Positions 33,032 to 41,092 of a stretch of 64,000 nucleotides of DNA are shown here, in pieces; the stretch's first letter is position 1; each line of letters begins with the position of its first letter. Origin of the DNA: Haloarcula mannanilytica (GTDB taxonomy: Archaea; Halobacteriota; Halobacteria; Halobacteriales; Haloarculaceae); contig NZ_BIXZ01000012.1 in NCBI RefSeq assembly GCF_005406125.1, positions 1-64,000 on the forward strand, read 5' to 3'. The notes under the pieces were generated by a model. It searched no databases, had not been told where the DNA came from, and saw only the letters and a list, made by a program, of their open reading frames with translations. A program made the position numbers and the translations under genes.

Positions 33032-33235
33032 ATGACTGAGAACACAACAGACGAGACGGCTGCACAGCAGTATGCTAACTACCCTGATCCCGATGCCATC
33101 GTTCACTTTACCGATGCCTCAGAGGACCTGGTTGACCTTGTTGCAGAGACACTGGAGACCTCTGAGTTCCTTTCAGTGTCGTGTCACGCACTGCCCGAAA
33201 CGATGCTTCTCGTCGAGGAAGTCGAAGATGAGTGA
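33032..33235 (+). CDS. Small acidic protein, function unknown
   Basis: A 67-residue protein, MTENTTDETAAQQYANY to LLVEEVEDE, strongly acidic. DPDAIVHFTDASEDLVDLVAETLETSEF looks like a helix-strand segment. No family recognised. Preceded by long-class leader L7 and coupled to the next gene by an 8-bp overlap (ATGAGTGA). Confidence 0.6.
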   Translation: MTENTTDETAAQQYANYPDPDAIVHFTDASEDLVDLVAETLETSEFLSVSCHALPETMLLVEEVEDE

Positions 33236-33443
33236 CGACGCGTTCTTCATTGTAATCAGGGGCATCGGGCCAGCTGACTTCCCCGAACACGAGGCAAGTT
33301 CTCCCAAACGAGACGAAGCCGCTGCTCTCGCAAACGACATCCACGATCTGCTTCGTGAGGAGTACGGAAAAGACGAAATCAAGGGCGTTATCCCGGTGGT
33401 CAATCCCCACGCACACGAGGAACTGGTGACTGCAAGACGCTGA
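33228..33443 (+). CDS. Small protein coupled to its neighbour, function unknown
   Basis: A 71-residue protein, MSDDAFFIVIRGIGPADFPEHEASSPKRDEAAALANDIHDLLREEYG, ending VNPHAHEELVTARR. An N-terminal strand followed by a helix. No family recognised. Its stop is 8 bases before leader L8. Confidence 0.6.
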   Translation: MSDDAFFIVIRGIGPADFPEHEASSPKRDEAAALANDIHDLLREEYGKDEIKGVIPVVNPHAHEELVTARR

Positions 33444-33451
33444 GTGCGCAC

Positions 33452-33479
33452 GTTTTGTGCGCCCCATTGGGGTGAGGGG
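33452..33479 (+). promoter_or_regulatory. Stem-loop leader L8 (long class)
   Basis: GTTTTGTGCG, stem CCCC / GGGG, loop ATTGGGGTGA, followed by CGTCCCACAGAGGGCGTTCC and ATG at 33511. The spacer is very like those of L7 and L11. Confidence 0.7.
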
Positions 33480-33510
33480 CGTCCCACAGAGGGCGTTCCG
33501 CCTGTTACTC

Positions 33511-34197
33511 ATGGCTACAACGGAATCCAGTAGCGACACTGGCAGCATCGACACCAGCGATATCGAGGAAGCTGCACCGAACAGCCGCACGGTTTCGGCG
33601 CTGACCGAAGTGATGACCGTCTTGGACTCGATTGGGCGGGCACGAAACGCCGACGACCTCTTCCTGGTCAACTCCGGGTCCGGCTCAGAGTACCTCGTCG
33701 ACACCAGAACAGGAAGTTGTGAGTGCAAATGGAAGCAGTACAATCCCACGAAAGAATGTAAACATCAGAAGCGAGTCGCCTTTGCGACCGGCGAGCGGCC
33801 CATTCCTCAGTGGGTAGACGACGAGGCTCTGGACGACCAGTTCGGGATGCATGTCGACGGCGAACCCCGGCAAGCAGTCGCTGACGGCGGAGTCACGCAA
33901 GTTCGGTTCGACGCCGGCGGCGTCACAGACCCGACCGAGGACCCCCTAGCTGTCCATTCCGAGGACGAGCCACGAACGAAGCGAGCGAAACGGGAAGATA
34001 TCGATGTCTCGTTTCTGGCAAAACCGGGTCGCTACGAGATCCACTCAGCATCGGACAGTCGCTACGAGGTCGATGTGCTTGAGGAGACGTGCAGTTGTCC
34101 CGATGTCGCTGAGCGATGTAAGCATCTTCGCCGGGTCGATATCGAAATCAAGGCTAAACGGGTCCCCCGGCCAGATGGAAAACTGCCAGACGCCTAA
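33511..34197 (+). CDS. Protein with two SWIM zinc-finger motifs
   Basis: A 228-residue protein with two CxCx(n)CxH modules: CECKWKQYNPTKECKHQKRV at about residues 72-91 and CSCPDVAERCKHLRRVDIEI near 197. Each follows a beta hairpin (EYLVDTRTGS; RYEVDVLEET), as in SWIM domains, which bind DNA or proteins. An acidic linker separates them. It is common in haloarchaeal mobile DNA. Likely a DNA-associated accessory factor of the element; the exact role is unknown. Confidence 0.8.
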   Translation: MATTESSSDTGSIDTSDIEEAAPNSRTVSALTEVMTVLDSIGRARNADDLFLVNSGSGSEYLVDTRTGSCECKWKQYNPTKECKHQKRVAFATGERPIPQWVDDEALDDQFGMHVDGEPRQAVADGGVTQVRFDAGGVTDPTEDPLAVHSEDEPRTKRAKREDIDVSFLAKPGRYEIHSASDSRYEVDVLEETCSCPDVAERCKHLRRVDIEIKAKRVPRPDGKLPDA

Positions 34198-34270
34198 TCA
34201 GACGGAACAGGCTGTTCTGGATGCCGTAGCAGAATGAGGTACAGTCTATAGAGTACCCTAAGAGAATCGT

Positions 34271-34789
34271 ATGTCAGTCAACAGTACTCCTGAGACAGTA
34301 GGACAGCACCACTCAGAGAGTGTCTTTGAGTCGACTCCAACGCTACAGCTCCAGACGAAGGTAGCATCATTCGTTGAACGCGTTCTCGTCGGACTCCGTC
34401 ATGAACCGGTGGCTACTCGATATGTGACCAATCTGGGTCCAGAAAACGTGGAGACGATCTGGTGTCGAGCCGAGTACATGCCTTTGGATGTCGATACCGC
34501 GTATATCCAGATTTGAGACGATCCGCGATTAGGTGTTGATCTCGAGCCGTGTTCTCGGGCAGTGATTCGGAAGCGGTTGTGTCAGTGCCTCGACCAAGAC
34601 TGCTTGGATGCGTTGATAGCCGACTGCTCGCAGGTATTGCTCTCGATAATTTCTAAGATCTGGACCACGTCAGGCTTGCTCAGTACAGAGGAAAAGAGAT
34701 CACTCCGAGAACTGGTACCGATCTTCGACAGACGTGACGAAGTCGAATGCCTTGATGAGCTGAACCGAGTCTTCGTAGCCGTGCTTTGA
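34271..34789 (+). pseudogene. Unknown gene with an in-frame TGA
   Basis: The frame MSVNSTPETVGQHHSESVFEST runs to TGA at 34514-34516 and continues in the same frame DDPRLGVDLEPCSRAVIRKRLCQCLDQDCLDALIADC, overlapping the 3-prime end of the PIN gene on the other strand. Coding character after the stop suggests a gene broken by one nonsense change and possibly truncated near 34700. No family recognised and no stem-loop leader in front. Confidence 0.4.
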
Positions 34790-35233
34790 GAGGGCTCGCT
34801 CAATCCCGCGGAACGCCGGTAAGTCATTTGTGTAAATGGCGATCGATTCTGTCTGCCCTTGTTCGAGGAGTGTTGCTGCCGCGCCACCAACTTCCGCATC
34901 TGCTTGCTCTATCGTGTGCTCGGGACGGTCGGTGGCGGCAGAGATATACTGACGAACCATATCCATCGTCTCTGAAACGACCGGGTTGGAATAATCAACC
35001 TCCCCAAGAAGCTGTACCCAGCCAGCGTCAATTGCATCCTCTACTGGCGGTGTACCGTAGGGATATGATTCGGGGGTGAGTTCCTCGTAGACCCTTGCGG
35101 GCAAGAGAAGGATGACATTATGCTCTGTGACAGCCCGCTCAAGCAGACCGATCGTATCGTGGCGCTCGAATCGGATGAAGAGATTTGCGTCGATGAGATG
35201 GCTCTCGACCGACGGAAATAGTTGCGTTGACAC
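34700..35233 (-). CDS. PIN-domain ribonuclease, probable toxin
   Basis: A 177-residue PIN-fold protein. Acidic active-site residues are visible in SHLIDANLFIRFE (Asp 15), LLLPARVYEELTPE (Glu 50 area) and SIAIYTNDLPAFRGIERAL (TND near 140). PIN toxins cut RNA. It starts 5 bases after the stop of the HTH gene at 35239, so the pair is an operon with the regulator first, the usual antitoxin-toxin order. Confidence 0.75.
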   Translation of the reverse strand: MSTQLFPSVESHLIDANLFIRFERHDTIGLLERAVTEHNVILLLPARVYEELTPESYPYGTPPVEDAIDAGWVQLLGEVDYSNPVVSETMDMVRQYISAATDRPEHTIEQADAEVGGAAATLLEQGQTESIAIYTNDLPAFRGIERALSKHGYEDSVQLIKAFDFVTSVEDRYQFSE

Positions 35234-35238
35234 GGATC

Positions 35239-35826
35239 TTAGTGGTCCATTTGGTCATCTACGGCGGCGTCAAGCTCCTCGATATCGAGATTTGTTGAGA
35301 CATCGGGCTCAGTCTCTATAATGACCTCTTGAAGCTCTTGGAGGATAGTTTCTGCTTCGAGAACGGGGAGTTCCTGTTCACGGGCCATAATTCGAGCATT
35401 CATTTTCGACTGTGTGTACGCACGAGCGTACTCAATTGCTGTTGCGAGTCCGCTGACACCATGGCGGTCGATGTAGAGGCTGATATTCTCGTTCGATGGG
35501 CGTTCGGCGAGGGCGACCAGAAGCGTCGGGGTGATCTGGACGGTATCATCACCGGCCTGAATAGTCATATCGACGCGACTCGCTTGATAGCGATGCGGCT
35601 GCGTCTCTGTAATACGCTCCAAGAGGCCAATCTCAACGAGATGTTTGACATCCTCGTAGACGGTTGTCGTCGAACTTTCAATGCCCTCGGCCAGTTCCTC
35701 GACAGTTGGAGAGTCGAATTCGAGGACTCGGGAATAGAGCTGTGCCAGCCGGTCGTTCCGAATCACGTCGGAAACGGCCAGCATTGTATCAAGTGGATGT
35801 GAATGTGTCACAGCAGATTCTGCCAT
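35239..35826 (-). CDS. Winged-helix regulator, probable antitoxin of the PIN gene
   Basis: A 195-residue regulator. LAQLYSRVLEFDSPTVEELAEGIESSTTTVYEDVKHLVEIGLL (about 28-70) is the winged-helix segment. The C-terminal part carries NISLYIDRHGVSGLATAI, shared with the regulator at 21897 (DISYFVERHGVGKLAAAV). Same domain order and length, so the two are paralogues. Here the gene directly precedes a PIN toxin. Confidence 0.72.
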   Translation of the reverse strand: MAESAVTHSHPLDTMLAVSDVIRNDRLAQLYSRVLEFDSPTVEELAEGIESSTTTVYEDVKHLVEIGLLERITETQPHRYQASRVDMTIQAGDDTVQITPTLLVALAERPSNENISLYIDRHGVSGLATAIEYARAYTQSKMNARIMAREQELPVLEAETILQELQEVIIETEPDVSTNLDIEELDAAVDDQMDH

Positions 35827-35971
35827 ACATTTTAATTTCTGCGGAATCCTAAAAACTCTATCGGTGGAGTGAGATTACGTGGGAGGACTCAGTCGTTTTC
35901 ATAGTGAGTAGACTTACTCACTATTAATCCAACACAGGGGAATGAATCATCTTAGGAGTAGTATACGGCTT

Positions 35972-36000
35972 ATTTTGTGATTCTCAATCGGGTGAGAGAA
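35972..36000 (+). promoter_or_regulatory. Stem-loop leader L9
   Basis: ATTTTGTGA, stem TTCTC / GAGAA, loop AATCGGGTGA, then TCCAATC and ATG at 36008. The stem sequence is wholly different from L4-L6 yet fully paired. Confidence 0.72.
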
Positions 36001-36007
36001 TCCAATC

Positions 36008-36448
36008 ATGGGTAGTAAATACCAACACGGAAATCGTGGATCAACGAAGCGAAAATGGCGCTGGAACGATAGAACGGAGAATCGAGCATTCCCCCAATCA
36101 TGGGCTGACAACGGGCGAACAGAGGCACCCGAAGATGGTGAAATCGAACTGTACGCAATCCAATGGCGGGCTGGTCTGTTGTTGGAGTGGGTGATCAATA
36201 TTCGGACTGGCAAACTCGTCAAGGGACCACTCCGTGAGCAACCGGGGATTCGTGTCCTTTACGTCACCGCTGACGGTGACCGAGGGATGGTTCAAGAGTG
36301 GCAAGCCCGCGAAACAGATGGTCGCTTGAAACCTCCGACGGAATTCGCTAGTATCGTCGCAAAGTCATCTGAAAAGACCGACGCCGTTCAGGACTCCGAT
36401 CAAGACTACTACCGTCGCTCTGTTGACGTCCTGTACGACGTGGAGTAG
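36008..36448 (+). CDS. Leader-preceded protein, function unknown
   Basis: A 146-residue protein: basic N-terminus (MGSKYQHGNRGSTKRKWRWNDRTENRAF), then ELYAIQWRAGLLLEWVINIRTGKLVKG and VLYVTADGDRGMVQEWQARET, a beta-rich core. No family recognised. Preceded by leader L9 and followed by about 110 bases of spacer. Confidence 0.6.
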   Translation: MGSKYQHGNRGSTKRKWRWNDRTENRAFPQSWADNGRTEAPEDGEIELYAIQWRAGLLLEWVINIRTGKLVKGPLREQPGIRVLYVTADGDRGMVQEWQARETDGRLKPPTEFASIVAKSSEKTDAVQDSDQDYYRRSVDVLYDVE

Positions 36449-36565
36449 GGGTGAAATAGAGTTTCGTTATCGCTGAAAGCGATTGAAACACCCGATCGAT
36501 CTGCGTGCGAATTTAGCATGTCGCCCACTGCCTATTTACTCTTCTAAACCATTCCTCCTAACACG

Positions 36566-36697
36566 ATGTATCCCGCCTTACAAATTGGTCTTGAGGGCTC
36601 GGGAAGTCCTATCGATTTCCTTCTAGCGGTGTTGGTTTTGTTCGGTGCATTCGTCGTTGTCTTCCTGATCGGCAGGCTATTTGATGCCGTTTTTTGA
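36566..36697 (+). CDS. 43-residue single-span membrane protein
   Basis: MYPALQIGLEGSGSPIDFL is followed by a clear membrane helix (LAVLVLFGAFVVVFLIGRLF) and ends DAVF. It lies in a gap otherwise without genes, after TATA-like TATTTAC. Too short for similarity; the hydrophobic run and full frame support it moderately. Confidence 0.45.
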   Translation: MYPALQIGLEGSGSPIDFLLAVLVLFGAFVVVFLIGRLFDAVF

Positions 36698-36806
36698 CGC
36701 TGCGAATATCGACATTTCGTAAACAGTTAGCTGGTCGCTGTATCCCCCGTACTGACCAGAGGACGCTATGGTCAGAGTGACCAGATTCTCGACTGTCGGG
36801 TGGCCG

Positions 36807-36835
36807 GATTTGTGACTCTCTCTGGGCTGAGAGAG
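36807..36835 (+). promoter_or_regulatory. Stem-loop leader L10
   Basis: GGATTTGTGA, stem CTCTC / GAGAG, loop TCTGGGCTGA, ATG 1 base after the stem at 36837. Confidence 0.7.
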
Positions 36836-36836
36836 T

Positions 36837-37727
36837 ATGGCTTCGCCACAGATCGACGTCGACGAGATTATTGAAACGCTTGTACAGATCCGCCAGCGCG
36901 GGCACAGCGCCCACTCGGTCTTCCGAGATTGGGTCAACCTCATGTTGTTCGCACTCCAGCGCCGGGACGATCCGTACCTGGAGATCGTCGACGACTATCG
37001 CGAGCGCGGCGATATGGATCACCCCGACGGGCAGCGGTCGGTCGACCTCTTCTCGAAAGCGTTCGGCCAGCTCCAAGAGCGGATGGCGGCCACCGATGCT
37101 GACGTTCTGGGTGCAGTGTATGAAGAGTATGGGATGTCTAGCGATACCTTCGGCCAGCATTTCACGCCACACAGGGTTTGTGAGACAATGGTTGAGATCA
37201 CCGGGCTCGTCGACAAGAACGATACCGAGGACCGGCAGTCGGTTTGTGACCCTGCCTGTGGAAGCGGTCGGATGCTCTTGACTGCCGGTCGGAAACAGCC
37301 AGACGCGCTGTTTGTCGGGCAAGACAAGGACCCACTGTGTGCCCGCATGACCGCGCTGAACTGCTGTTTCCTGAATCTGGATGCCTACATCGTGCAAGGT
37401 GACTCGCTGACTGTCGAGTTCCAACGGGCGTGGGAAACCTCCTACTCTCCGATGGGTGGAAGCGTTCGCGAGCTAGACGACGAGGGGGTCGAGGATCTTC
37501 ACGGGTGGATGACCGACGCACACAGCGTTTGTTAGAGACGAGCGGCTGTCTCGGTCGAGGATCTTCACGGGTGGATGACCGACGCCTTCGAGAACACGGC
37601 CGAGGAGGAGAACCGGTCCAGTCCAGCACAGCAGACAGAGACGGATTCGGGTGACCGGACACCGCCGGTCGCGATGTCTGTTCAGAGTGAACAGGCCAGT
37701 CTGGGTGCGTTCGAGAGCGGCGATTGA
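36837..37727 (+). pseudogene. N6-type DNA methylase-like gene broken by a tandem duplication
   Basis: The N-terminal helical part (VFRDWVNLMLFALQRRDDPY) leads to the SAM-binding motif VCDPACGSGRMLLTAGR at about residue 139 and a second motif FVGQDKDPLCARMTALNCCF, then GDSLTVEF. The catalytic NPPF/DPPY motif that should follow is absent. A 33-bp direct repeat (37487-37519 and 37555-37587, 68 bp apart) shifts the frame so the protein ends at 37535. Removing one unit restores AFENTAEEENRSSPAQQ to GAFESGD, stop 37725-37727. Likely catalytically dead even when whole. Confidence 0.7.
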
Positions 37728-37732
37728 CGGCT

Positions 37733-37760
37733 GTTTTGTGTGCCCCAGTCGGGTGCGGGG
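37733..37760 (+). promoter_or_regulatory. Stem-loop leader L11 (long class)
   Basis: GTTTTGTGTG, stem CCCC / GGGG, loop AGTCGGGTGC, followed by CGTTCCAGTGAGAGCGTCCT and ATG at 37791. Begins 5 bases after the restored methylase stop. Confidence 0.7.
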
Positions 37761-37790
37761 CGTTCCAGTGAGAGCGTCCTGAGAAGACCC

Positions 37791-38051
37791 ATGTCAACAG
37801 AACAAGAATCAGAGCCAGAAGCGGCTCCAGATTCGGTCGAAAAGATCGAACGAACGGACTTTGGGTGCAGTATGGAAGCACGGTTGGATCGAGGCACTGG
37901 CACTCGCGATCAAGACAGAGTCACGATCAAGTCGAAGGGTGAGACTGCTGCGGAGACGATCGAGGAGTTCTACAAGCTCATGTCGGAGTACGATACGGAG
38001 ATCAGTGGTCGGCTTCGGGATATCCAGCCAGGGGAAGACGAAGAAGAGTAG
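37791..38051 (+). CDS. Small acidic protein (DUF7389-like), last leader-preceded gene
   Basis: An 86-residue protein, MSTEQESEPEAAPDS to IQPGEDEEE. The middle MEARLDRGTGTRDQDRVTIKSKGETAAETIEEFYKLMSEY resembles small haloarchaeal proteins seen beside plasmid genes (LKRGTGTRDEDK pattern; DUF7389 from memory). The start at 37791 is set by the long-class leader. It converges on the integrase gene with a 6-base gap. Confidence 0.6.
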   Translation: MSTEQESEPEAAPDSVEKIERTDFGCSMEARLDRGTGTRDQDRVTIKSKGETAAETIEEFYKLMSEYDTEISGRLRDIQPGEDEEE

Positions 38052-38057
38052 GTCATC

Positions 38058-39080
38058 TCACTCACTTCCAATGATATCGTTCGCTTCGTCGCGTGTCCGC
38101 TTCGCAGCCTCCTGTGCATAGCCTTCGTGGGTCGTCTCGATGGACTTGTGACGGAGTACGTCCTGTGCCAGCTGTGGGTTCTCGCGATAGATTTCTCGCC
38201 CGAGGCCACGGCGAGCGCCGTGAGGTTTCAATGGTTCTTCGAACCCATAGTCGGACCACTCACAGAGGTCAGCGAGGATATTTCGTGCTGACTGGGTTGT
38301 GATCGACGGTGTCGGGTCCAGTGCCTTCGCTGCGTTGTCAAGTCTGGGGAACACAGCCTCGTCGTCAGAAGGCTCTCGAAGTTGCTTCCAGCGTCGGAGT
38401 GGACGGATAGCATCGTCGAGGATCGGCGCAGACTCACGAGTACGATTCTTACCGAACACCTGCATCGTGCCGGCGTCGAGATCGACGTGACGCCAGCGAA
38501 GGCCGTTGCGGTCTTCATCGTCGGAGACGGCGACGAGTTCGGCGCTGCGAGCACCAGAGTAGGCGAGAAGGAAGACGAGTGCTTGATTGCGGTACGCTGC
38601 TGTCCGGTCAATGTTATCGCTCTCGCCGGCTTGATCAACGCGGGCAGTGGCAGTCGCACAGATGGCTTGCCGGTCCCGTGTCGTCCAGTACTGTTGGTCG
38701 CTCTCTGTCTCGTCGGTTGGAAGCGGATCTTCGGCGTGGTTGGTCTTGGCCGGGTTCGTTTGGATCAGACCCTCGTAGACAGCCCAAGTGAGGAACGAGC
38801 GCAGATAGGCGAAGTACCGTCGTGCTGTCTCTGGAGAGATATCGTCTCGATCCTCGGCACGCGCCAAGTCACGAGCGTACTGTCGACAGAGGTCGTCGTC
38901 AATATTCTCTGGACTCGTGATCCCATGCTGGCCCCGGGACCAAGCTGCGAACTTTCGGAGGACGCTGGCGACGTTGGTTCGGTACCGTCCGGAGTCGATA
39001 TCGACGAGTCGTTTCTCGATGGCTGCTTCGAGGGCGTCATCCCCGGGAGTAGCGTCGTACTCAGGCGGAAGACGATTCAT
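38058..39080 (-). CDS. Tyrosine recombinase / integrase
   Basis: A 340-residue phage-type integrase. The N-terminal SAM-like core-binding domain (IEKRLVDIDSGRYRTNVASVLRKFAAWSRGQHG) precedes the catalytic domain: AYSGARSAELVAV (first Arg), KPHGARRGLGREIY (His-x-x-Arg), VLRHKSIETTHEGYAQEA (His and the nucleophile Tyr). All catalytic residues are present. The start at 39080 is preferred to 39137. It bounds the leader-gene backbone on the right and converges on it. No tRNA or att repeat was found beside it. Confidence 0.88.
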   Translation of the reverse strand: MNRLPPEYDATPGDDALEAAIEKRLVDIDSGRYRTNVASVLRKFAAWSRGQHGITSPENIDDDLCRQYARDLARAEDRDDISPETARRYFAYLRSFLTWAVYEGLIQTNPAKTNHAEDPLPTDETESDQQYWTTRDRQAICATATARVDQAGESDNIDRTAAYRNQALVFLLAYSGARSAELVAVSDDEDRNGLRWRHVDLDAGTMQVFGKNRTRESAPILDDAIRPLRRWKQLREPSDDEAVFPRLDNAAKALDPTPSITTQSARNILADLCEWSDYGFEEPLKPHGARRGLGREIYRENPQLAQDVLRHKSIETTHEGYAQEAAKRTRDEANDIIGSE

Positions 39081-39345
39081 GCTTCCCGTACAGCGGGGGT
39101 GCGGGTAAAACTGGTGGTGCTTACTACGATAATACAAACCTCTGGTCGAATTCTGAATATTGCCGTTTCGGGTAGTTTCAGCGTATTCAGGCAGGGTTTC
39201 TCCCTTTCATAAATCATATAGTGCTATACCAAATTTGGGGGGCCAGAAGTTCACAGGTTCGGAGGATGGCAGAATACAAAGCACTAGCGGAGCGATACGA
39301 CGGAGTATCGTCACACTCAGTCGGGAGCGGCGTCGGCATTCTGCT

Positions 39346-41073
39346 ATGCCGACGCCACGAACGGGAGTCGCGGTGGATGCCCTCGTCGAGCAGGCTGAGG
39401 AACTGTGTACGCTTCACGATCACATCACTCGGGTGATTGCTGCTCTCGACGTGTCGAAAGGGTCATTCTCCGACCAGTACGGACGGACCAGCACGACCGA
39501 CTTCGCGTTCGAGTCGGTCGTGCGGATGTTTCTCTACCAGCACGCGCGCAGGTTCAATGACAGCGAACTCCACCGCCGGCTGAAAGGGACCGCCTACGTG
39601 CACATCCGATTCGAACTCGGGCGAGCACCGACCCAGCAGGCGATCAACTACATGTGGCGGCGCCGGTTCTCGCTGGCTGACCGCCAAGCGATCGAGGCCA
39701 CCGCCCGCGAGATCCGGGCGGTGGCCGCTGACCACGACATTGTCTCCGATGGAGAGCCACGCCTCGATCCCGACGAAGTCAGTGACGAGGGCGTCACTGA
39801 CGAGCACATCATGCAAGCGATCCGGACTGCTCGTGACCGCGGACTCGGTGCCTTCGAGACCGACCGCGCAGCCAACGCACAGTATCCCGACGACCTGTTT
39901 TTCGAACGCCAGGCCTACCTCAACCTTGCCGACGTGGGGACGACGACCCCACGTCGGCGCTTCGACAGACTCAGCGACTGGGACAAAACACCTCACGGCG
40001 ATACCCACCTCCGCACGATGAAGCAGATCGCTGCACCCGCCCAACAGACGTCACTCACCGACTATGCAGACGGTGAACGACCTCTCGACTGGCGGCGAAT
40101 CCGTGACGAGATTCTTGAGCCTTTTCACGCTGGCTTGGAGTGCTTACTCGAGGAACTCGACGCGACTGACGGGCTCGCGGAGCCAGTCATCGCGGCGGTC
40201 GACATCACCCACTGGGAGTTCTATCCCTCGCCGTACAAAGACGATGACGACGTCAAACCAGACGACGACGTCGTCATCGTCAACAGTGAAAAAAAAGTCC
40301 CCAAAGAGGAGTTTCCCGAGATGGTTAGTGGCGACAAAGAGGGTCGCAGCTACAAATTCGCGACGCTAACGATCATCGGCCAGGACACACCGATCGTCCT
40401 CGGGATCGAACCGGTCCGGGAGGCGTCGGCCTGGGAAGGCGACGCCTCCCAGGTCGACAGTCACTCGAAAGCCGACATCGTCCGGCGGTTGCTCGAACAA
40501 GCGAGCCAGCACGTCGAAATCCACAAACTCTTCGCAGACCGCGAGTTCGACGCCATGGAGGTACGCGACGTGATCGACCGACGCAACATCACCTACCTCA
40601 TCCCACGTCCGGTCTACGCCGCCGATCTCGACCATATCGAGAACATCGAGGCTCACCCGCTCGCCGACGTTGCCGTCGAGCGAGCGGTGACCCTCTCCGT
40701 AGACGACCGTACGCACGACCTCAGTTTCATGTACGTCCCATCGACCGAAGAAGACGGGAAATACGCCGTCTTCACGACCAATCGCGACGTAACTCCGGAC
40801 CAAGCGATGGGACTCACCGCACAGTACAGCCACCGCTGGCAGATCGAAAGCGAATACAAAACCATCAAACACCACTTCCTCCCGACCGCAGCCTCTACCG
40901 ATTACTGCGTGCGCCTCCTGTACTTCGTCCTCGGTGTTGTCATGTACAACATCTGGCGCCTCACGAACCTCCTGCTTCGTGAGGCGGTTTCCAGTAATCT
41001 TGGCGCGAAGCCGCCGCTTCGCGCCGGCGAAGTCGTCGAACTAGTCGGATTCTGCTTAGTCCCGCCTGATTGA
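39346..41073 (+). CDS. DDE transposase of a large haloarchaeal insertion sequence (IS4-like fold)
   Basis: A 575-residue protein starting MPTPRTGVAVDALVEQ. N-terminal helical part with FAFESVVRMFLYQHARRFNDSELHRRLKG; catalytic domain with AAVDITHWEFYPSP (first Asp), KLFADREFDAMEVRDVI (second Asp) and YSHRWQIESEYKTIKHHFLP (Glu in the Y-x-x-R-W-x-I-E-x-x-Y-K pattern), ending at LLYFVLGVVMYNIWRLTNLLL. This layout is that of transposase DDE domain PF01609 (IS4-like). Intact. The ends of the element were not resolved. Confidence 0.85.
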   Translation: MPTPRTGVAVDALVEQAEELCTLHDHITRVIAALDVSKGSFSDQYGRTSTTDFAFESVVRMFLYQHARRFNDSELHRRLKGTAYVHIRFELGRAPTQQAINYMWRRRFSLADRQAIEATAREIRAVAADHDIVSDGEPRLDPDEVSDEGVTDEHIMQAIRTARDRGLGAFETDRAANAQYPDDLFFERQAYLNLADVGTTTPRRRFDRLSDWDKTPHGDTHLRTMKQIAAPAQQTSLTDYADGERPLDWRRIRDEILEPFHAGLECLLEELDATDGLAEPVIAAVDITHWEFYPSPYKDDDDVKPDDDVVIVNSEKKVPKEEFPEMVSGDKEGRSYKFATLTIIGQDTPIVLGIEPVREASAWEGDASQVDSHSKADIVRRLLEQASQHVEIHKLFADREFDAMEVRDVIDRRNITYLIPRPVYAADLDHIENIEAHPLADVAVERAVTLSVDDRTHDLSFMYVPSTEEDGKYAVFTTNRDVTPDQAMGLTAQYSHRWQIESEYKTIKHHFLPTAASTDYCVRLLYFVLGVVMYNIWRLTNLLLREAVSSNLGAKPPLRAGEVVELVGFCLVPPD

Positions 41074-41092
41074 CCGCCGTGCTACTGACCCG

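Noticed and set aside
34514-34516. In-frame TGA read as selenocysteine
   Set aside because: No SECIS-like hairpin or selenoprotein family is recognisable, and haloarchaea are not known for selenocysteine. A nonsense mutation is simpler.
36609-37424. 271-codon minus-strand frame opposite the methylase-like gene
   Set aside because: The plus frame carries DPACGSG and a leader; the minus frame lacks any motif and runs through the leader.
38058-39345. Attachment site or tRNA next to the integrase
   Set aside because: I looked for a tRNA fold and for direct repeats flanking 22.7-39.1 kb and saw none. Absence by eye is not proof.
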